The notes: generated from the sequence alone by a model not told the origin. Counted from the first letter of the stretch, positions 48,240-60,177 are shown. The stretch: DNA of 64,000 nucleotides from Paramyrothecium sp. XJ0827 (GCA_020881915.1 JAJFPB010000010.1:62001-126000), one strand, 5' to 3'. Numbers and translations: made by a program.

Positions 48240-49622
48240 ATGGCACCTCATCTTCTCGACTGCCCCCTGGATGTGCTACAGGCGATATGCAAGACCGTAC
48301 CATCTCCTGACCTGCGCTCACTGTGCCTGGTAAACAGCGGCCTGCGCCCAGTCGCAGAGCAGGCCCTCTACTCCGACATCCAGCATTGCTGGCGGGATGC
48401 GCGTGCCCCGCCGCCCATAGCGCAGCTTGTGCGTACCCTCATACGTAACCCTCGGCTCGTCGGTCATGTGCACAATCTCACCTTGAATGGTGACAACTTC
48501 AACCCCAAACATCATCGTCGTGGGCTTCCCAAGATCGATGTAAACGAGCTCGACCTGTCAAAGGAGGTTGATTTTATTCAGAAACTCGGTCTGTCATTCG
48601 GCGATGAGTGGGTGCAGAAACTTGGAGAGGGGACCGTGGATGCTTTTGTTACCCTTCTGGTGTCCCAGCTCCAACATTTGGTGATTCTTCGCATTGACAA
48701 GAACTTCACCCTCGAAAGCCATCTTCTCGGCTTGGTCTTTAAAGCGGCTCTTTGCGAGCCCCTACGAGGCGAATTTTCGTTGCCTAGCTTCGACCGTCTT
48801 CGCGACGTCTCTCTCTTATACTTCAGCCCCGAAATCAAGACCCGCGAGCGGACACAGTTCCGGAATGTCCCGGATATCTTGGCGCTCTTCTATCTTCCAT
48901 CTGCCCAAGCCATAACCACATTGGTTGACAATCCTACCTCTTTCACCTGGCCAGCTCCGCGCCAACCCAGCCCTCAGGCTCTCACATCCCTCGATCTGTG
49001 TCTTGTACGAGAAGGTCATCTGGGACGGCTGTTACAGACCACCACGGGGCTAAAGTCGCTGCGGTGGCAATGGTTTTACCGCGAAGATCTCGAAGATGAA
49101 TTCGTCACGAGAACCATGGACCTCGATCAGATTGCCAACGATTTGTCACATGTTAAAGAATCTTTGACCAAGTTAACGATCTGGCCACGGCTCGAAATGG
49201 CTTACGCCCTACCCGAATTTCCTATCATTCAACTCCAAGGGTCGCTGGCCAGTCGTCTAGTCGAATTTGAACACTTGAGACGGCTCGAAGTCCCGCTACC
49301 GCTCCTTGTGGGGTTATCGCCAGCGCTAAAATACGTACGCTTGGAAGACTCCTTACCACGAAACATCCAGTACTTGACAATAACCGATCTCATGTGTCGT
49401 CAAGAAGATTACGAGTGGCGCGATCTGGACCTGCTTCGACTCTTCGAAGCGTGGTTGAAGGACTGGAGGAGCCACACGCCCCATCTGCAGTGCATTGGTC
49501 TGCGGTTATCAGTAACGGAGGAAGACTGGGGCCCGGATGCAAGGCAAGAGCTTTATAATATATGTGCAGAAGTTGGGATACGGTGTGAAATAATGAAATC
49601 GCGGCCTGACCTACAGAAATAA
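48240..49622 (+). CDS. F-box/LRR-like protein, 460 aa
   Basis: A single uninterrupted exon. ATG 48240 (MAPHLLDCPLDVLQAICKTV) starts directly at the F-box; in-frame codons upstream lack a better ATG. The F-box pattern is LDCPLDVLQAIC..., DLRSLCLVNSGLRPVAEQ and ALYSDI at residues 1-48. The remainder is Leu-rich with irregular LRR-like segments (LVILRIDKNFTLESHLL, SLDLCLVREGHLGRLL, LRRLEVPLPLLVGL). Proteins of this build in fungi are predicted substrate adaptors of SCF ubiquitin ligases. It is the second F-box-like gene in the window; the two are not similar outside the motif. Confidence 0.8.
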   Translation: MAPHLLDCPLDVLQAICKTVPSPDLRSLCLVNSGLRPVAEQALYSDIQHCWRDARAPPPIAQLVRTLIRNPRLVGHVHNLTLNGDNFNPKHHRRGLPKIDVNELDLSKEVDFIQKLGLSFGDEWVQKLGEGTVDAFVTLLVSQLQHLVILRIDKNFTLESHLLGLVFKAALCEPLRGEFSLPSFDRLRDVSLLYFSPEIKTRERTQFRNVPDILALFYLPSAQAITTLVDNPTSFTWPAPRQPSPQALTSLDLCLVREGHLGRLLQTTTGLKSLRWQWFYREDLEDEFVTRTMDLDQIANDLSHVKESLTKLTIWPRLEMAYALPEFPIIQLQGSLASRLVEFEHLRRLEVPLPLLVGLSPALKYVRLEDSLPRNIQYLTITDLMCRQEDYEWRDLDLLRLFEAWLKDWRSHTPHLQCIGLRLSVTEEDWGPDARQELYNICAEVGIRCEIMKSRPDLQK

Positions 49623-49817
49623 CAGACAAACACAACATGCGACATACAGCCATATTCCCTGTGAATTCTGTGATCCTTGATAATGCTAACTACAGGACAT
49701 AGCCAGTACCTCCACGATACAGAGTACCTCGGACCAAGGCTTTTTGCTATGTGAACCACATTTCAGAAGACGGTCTACTACTTCACTTATGCTTATAATA
49801 AAGTTATTAACGCGCGG

Positions 49818-50797
49818 TTAATTTCCGAACGGCTCCAAATGTACACCAAGTCCGAAGGGAATGTCAAAACCTTGGCCAGACGCATCAGTTCCCACAAGTA
49901 TAGGAACTCCAGCCTACTAAAGATCTCTGACGGTTTTATATACGTGTTGAATGCCGGCACTTGGTTGCTGAAGCTCTGCGAATCCTAATGGCTTGTCTAT
50001 AGGCTCTTCAATCATCATCTTCTTTGCGAAGGGGTCAGCTAGAAATTGTTGACGAATTTCTCAGTTCTCCTTAGTGTGGGAGGCGCACAAAACCAACGTC
50101 GGGTTGCAGTGAACTTTCTGGGATACCATCCTCTTGATGAAATCACTGGATGCTTCGTCCAGAAAGATGTGTACGAGGCCGTCAATACCAGCGTCAAGAA
50201 GCGCCATTGCCCCAGCCTGACTGAGAGCATGACCCACAGCTATAACACCATATCTGTGTGCTGCATCCACCACAGCTTTGACGACATCGTGGCGTGGTGA
50301 TACGAGGTCTATCCCCAGTGTGTCTCCAAGCTCGTGGAAAACCTTGATGTACGAAGCATCGTGTTCCTGGACCTGCTGCACGAAAGGCTCGGCGTCTTCC
50401 GGCTCCCTAATCTTCGGCCAAGTCGAGACAACATGGCCGACGACTTGGTCCACCTGAGGATGGTCTTCGAGTACCTTCTTGATGACCTGCTTAGGCCAGC
50501 CATTTTCGAAAACGGCTCCAAGCCCGCAACATTTGAAATCTGCAAATCTCGACTTATTAGCTCGTTCACTCGCCAGCTTTCGCAATCATCAGTGACATTC
50601 GTTACATCTCCTGGAATAACACGAACCTTCACCAAGCGGGCATTGTCTTGTGCCTCATTGTGCAGGTCACACACAGTAGTGCAACCAAATCGCAGGGACT
50701 GTTCCAGGCTATTGGTATTACCCGACAACGCGTGGATATGTGCGTCGAAAAGTCCCGGAATCAGTGTGGAGTTAAAATAGATCTCCAAATTAAACAC
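49818..50797 (-). pseudogene. Amidohydrolase (metal-dependent hydrolase) pseudogene
   Basis: The frame on - contains LIPGLFDAHIHAL (metal-binding HxH), SLRFGCTTVCDLH, an intron of about 51-57 bp near 50625-50575, KCCGLGAVFENGWPK, ASYIKVFHELGD, AAHRYGVIAVGHAL, GIDGLVHIF and VGTDASGQGFDIPFG (catalytic Asp). These are landmarks of the imidazolonepropionase-like amidohydrolases. The frame is broken by TGA 50063-50061, two adjacent TAG at 49919-49914 and TAA at 49820-49818, and the C-terminal roughly 100 residues of the family are not found. The adjacent TAG TAG is best explained by CAG-to-TAG changes. The N-terminus before the HxH motif is also unclear. No functional enzyme is expected. Confidence 0.75.
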
Positions 50798-50889
50798 TCG
50801 GCTGTAGCAGTATCCTGCGCTTCAGCAATGATTGCCTTCCACCAGAGAACGCATTTGGACCGAGGAGTTGCAGAAGACCTGACCTGATA

Positions 50890-52069
50890 AGGAAGCTCAT
50901 GTCACATTGAGTTGTGTAGGCTTAACCATCGGACCGCCGCTCCTTGAATCACCGCATTATTTCGCTTCGTAGTTCATTTCAAAAAATTTCCCTCGTTACT
51001 TGACGTTTCCAATATGTTGGCTTTTTGACAAGGCAACACAACATGGTGTTGAGACCACAGGGCATTAAATAGTGGTATGAAGTCGACTTCAAATATATTC
51101 AAGCACTCAAGTGTGGCGAATTACCACCGGACTTAAAACTTTTGACATAGACAACATGCGGCCTGCGCTTGAAAGGAGATAGAATGACATGCCGAGTATG
51201 GGCTTAATGCTGCAGTTGCAATCCATCCGTCGCGGTGTAGATAAACAACCAATAATATCGGTCTTGTTTTAACGACGCTATCGTCATGCGTCCAAAAAGA
51301 CCATGAGCCACTACGTTAACAACGTCCTTCATCCTTACCTAGCCCCCAATATGGAGTCAGGCTTTTCGGTAATCACCGTAAAGGGTTTTCGTCTACTTTT
51401 AGCGACAAAGCCAGCGCGCCGACCTGACCTAAGGAATGACATAGTATTGGGCACGATATGGCTCGACGTTGGCGTGGACAAAGCGCAACGGTCAATAGGG
51501 CACAAAATCCTACAGTTGCTGGGTTCATAGCGTGAATCAACATCCTTAGGGGGACATTGTATTGTTGGCCAGTTGGCCCTGTTGTGTTAAATGGAACCGC
51601 TCTGCCAAATCAGAGGCCTCACGACCGAGATACTGGACGTCCTCGATGTGAGCGTTTTGAGGCGAACCAATGAGAAACAAATTGGCCATCAAGGTCTGAC
51701 AGACTGCCTCCAACTCACCCATTACCGACAACACCGATCGCGCCACAATTGCCATGGCGTCTCAGATCCTAATTATTTCGGCAGCTATTGTACTGACCAG
51801 CTGTATTTTGCCCCACCTATTCCAAGGATTGCAATATTGGCACCGAAAGCGGTCAAGCTGACGTGAGTGCGACCTGATGTGGTAATCTTACCCTTGCCGA
51901 AGTCAATAGTCTCACTGCAACGTTGTCAGCTTACTGGCCAAGGCTGTCCCCAATCCTCTGGAATTCCGCCTAAATTTAACGACTCATAACCAGCTTCGCA
52001 GTCGTTTGACCCTCCTACCAAGTTTCCTGACCATCCCCCCCCCATTGTGATTGGCGATCAACAGGACGA
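50890..52069. other. Intergenic region, about 1.2 kb, no supported gene
   Basis: Two short open frames (51303-51530 on +, 51755-51546 on -) show no domain and no compatible splice sites. The minus frame (NLFLIGSPQNAHIEDVQYLG) looks somewhat protein-like and may be a fragment of a lost gene. A run of ten C lies at about 52035-52043. Confidence 0.4.
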
Positions 52070-52999
52070 ATGATGGCTTCAAAAGCAATGCCGATAGCAA
52101 AGACTGCAGATCAACAAATCATCTTTGCTCTCGCAGCAGCGCGCAAGTCCAAGTCAAACCTCATCAAGTTCTCCGAGCTACCACCAGCATGGCAGTATAA
52201 CGCGCACATCTCCGCCGGATATCGCTTCACGGATTCCCCTACTAATTGTCTTCGGTCCATCTTCCGCCTGCATAATGAGACCTTCAACATATGGTCCCAC
52301 CTCCTCGGCTGCATTTTCTTGATTTGCGTTTCATTATTTGACGGACCGACGCTAGCAAAGGTCCCCCAAGTTGAAGATGGCAAAGCAAAACCCGCCCTTC
52401 TCCTCACGAGCGTCTATTACTTCTATCTGGCAGCTGCCATCGCTTGTACTGCGTGCAGTGTTTCCTGGCACACCATGCGCTGCATTTCTTCCCATAGCAC
52501 AATGTCGTGCTTCTCATCAGCTGATCTTATGGGCGTGACCACGCTAGTCATTGCATCGACGCTCGTTACCCAGTTTACTGCGTTTGAAGATACGGCCTTC
52601 TGGTTGCACTCTTACATGGGCGCGTCTTTGCTCCTTGGCGCCGTGGCCCTCGCTGCTTGTTGGCTTCCCATTATGATGCGTCCCGAAGCCTCCTGGGTAC
52701 GCGTGGGAATATGGATCTCGCTCGTTGCTCACGGTCTCATCATGCCTTTTGTCCACATCTTCTTCTCCAAGGGCCTCCAGAAAGCCATTGAGGTCTACGC
52801 GCCAATCCTGCCAGCGTACGGATCAATCTTGTTTTCAGCAATCATCTACGCATCACAGTTTCCAGAATGTTGCTGGCCCGGACGATTTGACTGGCTTGGG
52901 TCGAGCCACAATATCCACCATGTGGCGTCGATGTGGGCGATCTGGTTGGGAGTCAAGGCACTAAGAAATATGTACAACGACATCGGTATTATCTTGTAA
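52070..52999 (+). CDS. PAQR/hemolysin III family membrane protein (Izh-like), 309 aa
   Basis: Intronless. It carries the PAQR motifs in order: HISAGYRFT and HNETFNIWSHLLG (E-x2-N-x3-H), SVSWHTMRC (S-x3-H), ADLMG (Asp of the third helix) and FDWLGSSHNIHHVASMWAIW (H-x3-H). The three His and the Asp form the zinc site of the family. Seven hydrophobic segments are apparent (for example LLGCIFLICVSLF, VYYFYLAAAIACTAC, YMGASLLLGAVALAACW, GIWISLVAHGLIMPFVHIFF). Fungal relatives (Izh1-4 of yeast) act in lipid and zinc homeostasis, probably as ceramidase-like enzymes or receptors. Two ATG codons (52070 and 52073) are equally possible starts. Confidence 0.9.
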   Translation: MMASKAMPIAKTADQQIIFALAAARKSKSNLIKFSELPPAWQYNAHISAGYRFTDSPTNCLRSIFRLHNETFNIWSHLLGCIFLICVSLFDGPTLAKVPQVEDGKAKPALLLTSVYYFYLAAAIACTACSVSWHTMRCISSHSTMSCFSSADLMGVTTLVIASTLVTQFTAFEDTAFWLHSYMGASLLLGAVALAACWLPIMMRPEASWVRVGIWISLVAHGLIMPFVHIFFSKGLQKAIEVYAPILPAYGSILFSAIIYASQFPECCWPGRFDWLGSSHNIHHVASMWAIWLGVKALRNMYNDIGIIL

Positions 53000-53104
53000 C
53001 CCCACGCTCTAGGCGATGAATCACTGGTATACAGTAGCACTTCATGTGGAGATTTACTCTTGCATCTTGGCGTGTAGACCCACGTGGCATATTTATTAGT
53101 CTTA

Positions 53105-54982
53105 TCATATCTTCTCGTTTCCTGACTCTACAGAAGCAAATCCATCCCCCGCTGTCTCTTGAGAATGTGCCCTTGCCCTCGCCTCCTTTGGCCAAACAAC
53201 CAGGACCAGAGCGAGGCCTGCCAAGGCTGTCATGATAATCCATACCATCCGAAAGCTCCCTACTGCGATGTGCTTGTAAGCGTCTTGAGATTTCTCGTCC
53301 AATTCTGCGAGAAGAACAACACTTTTCTCAGCGTCATGTCCTTCGATAATAACAAACAGGGAGTTTTCTTTCATTTCCTGCTTGAGCAGGACGTTCCATT
53401 GATTTTGAAAAGTTGCACTCGCAACTGCCACCCCAAAGCATTCTCCGAGGCTCGTTGCAGTTGAAACGAGCGCCGTGGCCATGTAGACGTTGGCCTCAGC
53501 TACGGCGGACTGAGCCATGTACACCTTGCTGATGAATGGTATCCCAAGGCCAGTGCCAATGATGAGGAGCAGTCCAACTTGAAGGGCTACGGCTGAAGTC
53601 TTGTGAAGTGTGGTGAGCCCTGCCAGGCCACTGACCAAGAGAATAAAGCCGAAACTGTTGAGGAGCTTGTATTTAAGTGTTCGCCCGATGATGATGCCCG
53701 TTACGCCGGCCGATATAGGAAACGCGAGTAGAGCAGGAAGCATTAACACCGCGGAGCGAAGAAATGAATGGGAGGTGAATGTCAGCTGACACAAAATCAT
53801 GGTCAGTATAGTGGCTCTATAGTTCCATCGGGAGACCTTACAAAAAGAAAGAAGTAGTACGTCGCAGTCCAAACGATCATCGAATGAATGATGGTCATGA
53901 TGTAGGCCGATGAAGCAGTCAGATTCGAGAACAACTGTCCTGGCAGAATGGCATTCATCTTAGCCACAAGATTTTCGTACACTCCAAATGCAACTAGGCC
54001 ACCACAGCCGCAAATGAATGGTGCCAAAATCTGACTCGAAATCCACGGGTATACCGAATTTCCACTGCTGAGAGCGAAGAGAATGCCTGCCAGTGACGCT
54101 GTGATCATGGCAGCGCCAACCCAGTCCGTCTTTTTAACCGCTGTCCATGCCGACAATTGTCTCTTGGGGACTGTCAAGCAACATGCCATACCTATAAAAG
54201 TAGGAACAGCCAGTGGCAGGTTGATCCAGAAAATTCTGCATGTATGGTTAGCCGGGGTCGAGAGTGGGTAAAATACTAGCTTACATTCTCCAAGACGCTT
54301 TTTCGACAATAGCAGCGCCACATAGACCCCCAGATACTAGAGCCACCGCAGCAAAAAGGGTAAGGATCCCTGTATACATTGGTCGCTGTTGTAGAGGGAC
54401 AATGTCATAGAGTATTAGTTGAATTAGTGCATTGATTCCCCCGGTGCCCACACCCTGCAACTGTGGCCTTTCGTCAGTCTTGAAGCAATAGAAATATCTT
54501 TGTGGAAAAAAGCAGTCATGACCCTGAGAAGTGAGGAGGCTCACAGTACGTGCGGCTATCAACCATTCAACATTGCGGGCTGTGGCGCAAAGAATGCTAG
54601 CAATAGTGAAAATAGCCAAGGCAGCTAGCACACAGGCGCGCCGATCGAAAGCCTGGGCCAGGACAGCGTAGAGCAATTGCACCACGCTCTGTGCGAAGAG
54701 GAACGCCGAGCTGCACCAGTATATCTCTGTTGTGGTGGCTTTCAAATTCTCCGCGATGGCTGGTAAGGCCGTGGATAGGATGATGGTGTCAAACGCCGAA
54801 ATAAAGCAGCAAGCACAGAGGCAGGCAGTAACGATATGAAATGATAGGTTCTTGACAGGGTACGTATGTGACTCTATTAGTTCCTCCTCGTTGATGATTG
54901 CTGCTTTTAGCGCGAGAGCTCCATCACGATCCAAGGAGCTACCACCCAAAGGCTCGGAGGGGAGAACTGTGAGAGTCGACAT
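53105..54982 (-). CDS. MFS transporter, DHA2-like with 14 helices, 562 aa
   Basis: Four exons on -: 54982-54545, 54460-54285, 54235-53842, 53785-53105 (1689 bases). Family landmarks: FISAFDTIILSTALPAIAENL in helix 1, WCSSAFLFAQSVVQLLYAVL and QAFDRR (motif A region), AARTLQGVGTGGI formed across the first splice, SWRIIFWINLPLAVP (motif after helix 6), then long helices typical of the 14-TM drug:H+ antiporter group. The first intron (54544-54461, 84 bp) has no stop and a length divisible by three. Such transporters export toxins, drugs or metabolites through the plasma membrane; the substrate is unknown. The start ATG 54982 is preferred over an in-frame upstream TTG. Confidence 0.88.
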
Positions 54983-54989
54983 ATAGTGA

Positions 54990-55830
54990 CACAGCCTGTT
55001 ATTGTGGTGGTCCACGTTTCAATCCTCGTTTATGATGGCCGAGGCTCGTCTTGATACAAGCCAAGGACCTACCAGTGATAGCAGCTCGACCTCTAGAACT
55101 GCAGAAAACAAGAGGGAGAATTCTAGAAGTAGGGCATCGGTCCAGTTGAGGGACAGACGAACGGCCTACCCATGCATGTCAGCATCGGTGCCAGTTCCTA
55201 GTCTTTTGGAATGTAATGCAGCCTAAATTTCCATACTAAAAATGCCTACCAGTTCTTCCTCTTTTGGAAATCTTCCCAAGAGCTGAAATGTGAATTTCAG
55301 GTCAGTCATGCAGCTTATCGGTAGCGCCTTTTCACCCCTGCAACGTCAGCACAGCTGCTAATGTTTAGCATAGCATAATTCATGTATGTTAGAACAATTC
55401 CACTGTCAAGCTGACACTTATGACTACCAACTTCATTGTGCATCTAAACCACTGAAGCAATCTAAGAGCTTTATAGTCAATTCAAAGCTCGAAACCAGTA
55501 GATGTAGAATGGAAGGGGCCTCCGATATGACACGTGTGATTGACAGGCGGTGACGTGAAAAGTACTGAAAGGTTTGGTGCCACCTCCGCTGAAAGAAAAG
55601 GGGGAATGGGAATATTATGTAATCCCGGTGGAATCTTGGTGGAAGATGGCTAAATGGCCGCGAAAAACATTGACTGGAAATGGTGTAACATCGCGATGTG
55701 CGCACCATGGCTCCCCCCAATGAAAAGCGTCACTGTGTGACATTTAATAATATTCGGTCATTCCTCGGACATATCATTCCAGATTAGGGGAGAGTACAAT
55801 TATACTCGCCTCAAAAATAGGCTTGTGCCT
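54990..55830. other. Intergenic region between MFS transporter and small secreted protein
   Basis: About 0.9 kb shared by the divergent promoters of the transporter (-) and the secreted protein (+). The ORF at 55720-55433 (-) has no recognisable features. Confidence 0.45.
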
Positions 55831-55831
55831 G

Positions 55832-55839
55832 TATAAATA
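55832..55839 (+). promoter_or_regulatory. TATA box of the small secreted protein gene
   Basis: TATAAATA, 90 bases before the ATG at 55929. Confidence 0.45.
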
Positions 55840-55928
55840 CAATGAAAGCCTTGCTTCTCCTTGTTATGTAATTGATACTGAGGCGCTTGCTTCAGGTACA
55901 TACTAAAATCTTCTTGACTGAATTTGCC

Positions 55929-56417
55929 ATGTTACTTCAAATCACTACGGCATTTTTAGGTGTCGCCCTGCTTGAGTGTCAAGCGGCTCCCACCTCTCCT
56001 AAGGTGGGTACCGACTACGGCTACTGGGACATTCGAGTTATTTTTGCAGCAGCTGCAGGCCATCGATGGGGGGACCTCTGCGCCGAGCATTCAAAAAACC
56101 CGGGGGTTATATCTCATTCATACTGGCAGTATGACCAAGAATTTCAGAACTATACCTTTCGCCCAGACGACCCGACACTAAAGAACACTATGATACTTGG
56201 ATTTGGCATTCAAGGTAGATCTATTCGTTGTAAAGACTATTGGATACGAACTCACACGAATCTCCAAGACTTTGAAATCTGGCAGACGGTTCCAATGGAT
56301 GGGATTAATACTCCATTAAAGGGATCCGGTATTATTGAGATGCTTGATAGCCCTAAGGGCAATTGGGTCGAAGGAAATACAACTATCAATGCGGAGTTTG
56401 ATGATAATAGCGCCTAA
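55929..56417 (+). CDS. Small secreted protein, 162 aa, unknown function
   Basis: ATG 55929 opens a signal peptide (MLLQITTAFLGVALLECQAA) followed by PTSPKVGTDYGYWDIRVIF. The mature part is aromatic-rich (SYWQYDQEFQNYTFRPDD, DYWIRTHTNLQDFEIW) with two Cys (GDLCAEH and IRCKDYW) that could form one disulfide. No intron. The family is not recognised. Its size, signal peptide and cysteine pair would place it among candidate effector-like secreted proteins, but that is only a description. The gene starts just right of the MFS promoter region and has its own TATA box. Confidence 0.65.
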   Translation: MLLQITTAFLGVALLECQAAPTSPKVGTDYGYWDIRVIFAAAAGHRWGDLCAEHSKNPGVISHSYWQYDQEFQNYTFRPDDPTLKNTMILGFGIQGRSIRCKDYWIRTHTNLQDFEIWQTVPMDGINTPLKGSGIIEMLDSPKGNWVEGNTTINAEFDDNSA

Positions 56418-56882
56418 GTCTCAGAAGTTTAAAAAGAATGCTTATGATTCTCTCGACCCGATTCTTTCTTCATCTTTAGTAGGTAATGATACTTCTAGCC
56501 GGAGTGTACAAACAGCGTCCGGCTTGTAAAGGATACCCTCGCTCGAGTAGGCGCCACTCTTAGGCATAATATCACGAATGGGATCAATTCAAGTACTAGC
56601 ATTTGTGAATAAATGCGCCAATCCTCAGTAGGTATCTCAGCAGATTCAGATTGACCTCATCTGGCCATATACATGAGATGCTATTGGGAGTTCGTACTTG
56701 CCTACCACTAATCTCAATAAAATCCGAGTCGTCACATGTGTTTGTCCGTCGATATGTCTTATATAGCTATACATAAAATCATCATCGATATACCGGATAT
56801 GACCTCAATCCTACCTATGCTTAGCCTCGGTGTCCCGCTCCGAATCACCCCTGTATATTATACTCTTTGGTCCTAAAGCTGC

Positions 56883-58430
56883 CTAGATGCCTACGGGCTT
56901 CTGTGCCCAGGCAGCGTTGCAGCGGTAGTATCCATGGATAGCACCTTGGCGAGTCTCCCTTCGGATATGGGCTGCGTAGATGATTATTTCCTCCTGGCTC
57001 CAACCGAGACGGGATGCAAATGTCGAACAAGTACCCTCAACGTCATTGTCCAAGGCAGCTTTTGTGAACAGTCCTATTTGCTTCTGGTCGATGTTCTTAG
57101 GCCAGCCGCCTGTTGGAATCTGTCGCGGAGACTATTAGCCACTTCGAGAAGAGCTCGTACCAGAAAGACATCCTAGGACTTTGGATAGGTACTAGACTCA
57201 CCTTCATAAGTTTCTCTTGAATGTTCGTGAAACCGACTTGCTCCAATGCCTTTCTCTGGAGTTGCTCACGAATGATTGCAAAGCTCGCAGTCGAGCCCAT
57301 GGCTTTGAGACCCTCCTGAAATAGGCTCCCCCATTGGGCCATGGCACTTGTGGGTGGCAAGGTGTCGTCATCTGTTTGGAAGTACGGTTCGACATCAAAG
57401 CTTTCGATCCAACCACCGGGCTTCAGGACCTTCCAAGCTCGCCTGAACAACCCTTCCCAGTCAGACACCCCGCCAACTAGCCAGCGCAGATGAACATAGT
57501 CAAAAGAATTCTCCTCAAATGTCCACTCCTGAGTAAAGTCATCAATTTCGCTGTGATGTGATGCGCGAAACGAGGTCAGTCTGTGATCTAAACTTGCTTG
57601 TAACGAGCCTACCTACAAGTGCACATTAGGAGGGGCCCAATTTGGCTGAATTGGGGAAATATCCGTGGCAATAACCTCGGCTTCTGGGTGTTCGTCACCG
57701 AAATCACTCCACTCAGATTAGCATTATGTTTTCACTCGATGATTTGGGAAGAATTCAACATACATGGCCCAGATTCCAGTGCCTGTGCCAATGTCGAGAA
57801 CTTTCTAGGTAGAGTATCAGAAGCCGTCTTGCAAAAATAAGGAAAGGCTGACTGACAGTAATGTTCTCCGGAAGCGGAGCTTGGTAGAGCTTCCCATCCT
57901 GGGCGAGGGTGAACACATGGTGCCTGCAAAATTCGTGAGCTAACCCTTAAGGCGCTCTGAGCTTGTCGTATCCTACTGTATGTCCAAAACTTCATTTGCT
58001 TTATTGTCATTAGGAGCCCTGGCACAGTTCTAAAGTTAGTTTCTTGCTAGGCCTATTGCGAAAAAGGCACGAGGTGAAGTATTACCAATAATCAGTATTT
58101 TCGCGTTCACTATGGAATGTTCGTCCATTGATGACGCGATATTGTAGGATGCTGGATGATAGAGATGCTGTGCTGCTCTCTGCATCGCCTATTGCCGAGT
58201 CGGTTTCCACGGTTTCCTGTCCCATGTATAGTTGCTTAGGAACGAAGCATCCATTATGTGTCGTCGCTTTTGTGGCGAGGGATGATGATTATACGTACCT
58301 CCGCTGGCAGTCCTTGCTCGCTCCAAAATTGCGGGGGCTGAAGTTCGGTCGGCGGATTTTCAGCTGGGGGGCTGTTTGGTGCCGTAGAAGGAGCTACACC
58401 TGATGCTTCTTCAGGTTCTTTGGAATCCAT
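56883..58430 (-). CDS. LaeA-like SAM-dependent methyltransferase, 362 aa
   Basis: Eight exons on - keep one frame (1089 bases): 58430-58299, 58216-58086, 58018-57977, 57923-57857, 57804-57764, 57706-57617, 57550-57202, 57119-56883. The N-terminus is Pro/Glu-rich. Then come [25 protein letters not shown], the SAM-binding motif [16 protein letters not shown] (from residue 126), [45 protein letters not shown] and [20 protein letters not shown]. This order is that of the large fungal family of LaeA/TAM-type methyltransferases, many of which sit near secondary-metabolite genes. The methyl acceptor is unknown. All introns are 41-82 bp with usual borders. The start ATG has a fair context (CAAGATGG). 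Confidence 0.9.
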
Positions 58431-60174
58431 CTTGAGAGATGTTACTCGTTCCTGACTGATATTGGGTCTTGAATCAGTAGGCGTCACGTTCTTGGTAGCA
58501 GAATGTGTGGACTTGAAGACAGGGTAGGAGAGGGGTTAATGGAAGTGGTTGATGTGTCTCTAATCCTACCCCTGACTTTGTGTGTGAGGTCTATCCTCGG
58601 CAAAACACCCCTGCCATTTCTAGACCTATGCTGCTACGAGATCAATAGTTATTTATTTAACTGATATACGTGAGCCATAGCACCCTAAAAGTTAACGCAA
58701 GTCATCAAACTGCAAAGAATGACTACAACTGCCCGGGTAAACATACACATAAGGACCAGGGACTTCTCGAGAATAAATTTGCTGCATATCACTAGATCTA
58801 GCCGTGAATTTTTCAAGGGTTCCGATATGGCCCCTCCTGTGAATAACCTGATGAGCAAGGAAATCTTCGGAAACTATATGAACACACGTTTTGGTGAATA
58901 TAGCACAGCAAGGTATCACTTTCCGTTCCGCTGGTATTTGTCGCCTATTTCTCTCCTCGTCTGATGCAGATTTCTTAACTTGCTATTCCTTGGCTATACA
59001 CATATCTATCAGCTCACTTTGTCATGTTTGTTCCCTTGGTATAGCCACATCAACACCAATCGAGACTGCGTGGGCATTGTATTCCATTTGATTTTTAGTT
59101 CACCATTATAGTTCATCGTTCTGTTCTCTGAAATAAAATGTGACCTAACAACTATAGCATTTGTATTGAACTGGATTATGATGATCAGGCTTATGCAGCT
59201 GTGTTACTTTGTCAAGGGCAATATTCCATCATGGCCTTCAACTTCCAGGAATTAACACGGCAGTGAACATTGGGAACATAAATCTCAACAGTACAATAGC
59301 CGGCACATACCTTGACCGTCGCAGCCTCACAATTTCTCAGGTCATCGAGGTCATCGGCTCAAATTAGCGATGCTGAATCAACCTCCCACTGATCCGCCAA
59401 TCTGGGCAGAACACCAAAGTTTTGACTCGCCTTTCAGTTGTCAGAAAAGCTATTTTGGGTGTAGGAATCCTGAAGTTGGATCAGCATCGAATGTAATCAT
59501 TTGTTGAACGACGCGACGTGCCGTAACTTCGAACTTGTAGCAGTGTTTAGCCGATTCCTCTTTGCTGAGTCACAAATCTTTTCTGGACTAATGCCGGTAG
59601 CCAGAGCCCAAGGGGAATGAAACGAGAGAGAAATGTCGTTGTGGGTTTTCGCTGTGTTTATATTAAACTCAATCCTCAGTTAGCCAAGGTTGCAGGCGAT
59701 TCAGATGCTCTTATTCAGAAAAAGACTTAACATGCCTGTCGAGTCTAGTGATTCAGTCGGATCCGAAAGCGTTACGAGACTGTAGAGCGGGTTCCCTCAA
59801 TTAAAGCATGACAGTATAGTAAAATAACGGGTGTTACCATCCTAGACAACGTATTGGGAAAGACTGTAAGTCCTGTGGTTCCCTAAGAAAATTTGGTGGG
59901 TGGTGGTAAACAGAAACAGCACCATCTTGAGCTCTGGAGGAAGGTAAAGAAATGCATTTACAAGATCATAATAGTGCTACATAAACCTTCTGCATATCCA
60001 GTTCTCCTGCTGCATCGTGTCGGAGCATGCGGGGATTCCGTAAAGTGTGGGCGATGAAACTAATCGTAATTCTTGTGAGATCAAGAAATCAAGCAAATAG
60101 CCAAAGGATGAAACAAACACTCCCCGCGTGTAGTTCTGTATCTCCTCAACCTCCTCATCCTTCTTAAGAGCTGA
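58431..60174. other. Gene-free stretch of about 1.7 kb
   Basis: No ORF with a recognisable product, no repeat and no RIP-type composition. It probably holds promoter sequence for the methyltransferase (-) and the LysM gene (+). Confidence 0.5.
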
Positions 60175-60177
60175 TTT

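Noticed and set aside
51303..51530. 75-codon ORF on +
   Set aside because: No domain, no signal peptide and no compatible exon; the opposite strand is equally open. Kept only as part of the gene-free stretch.
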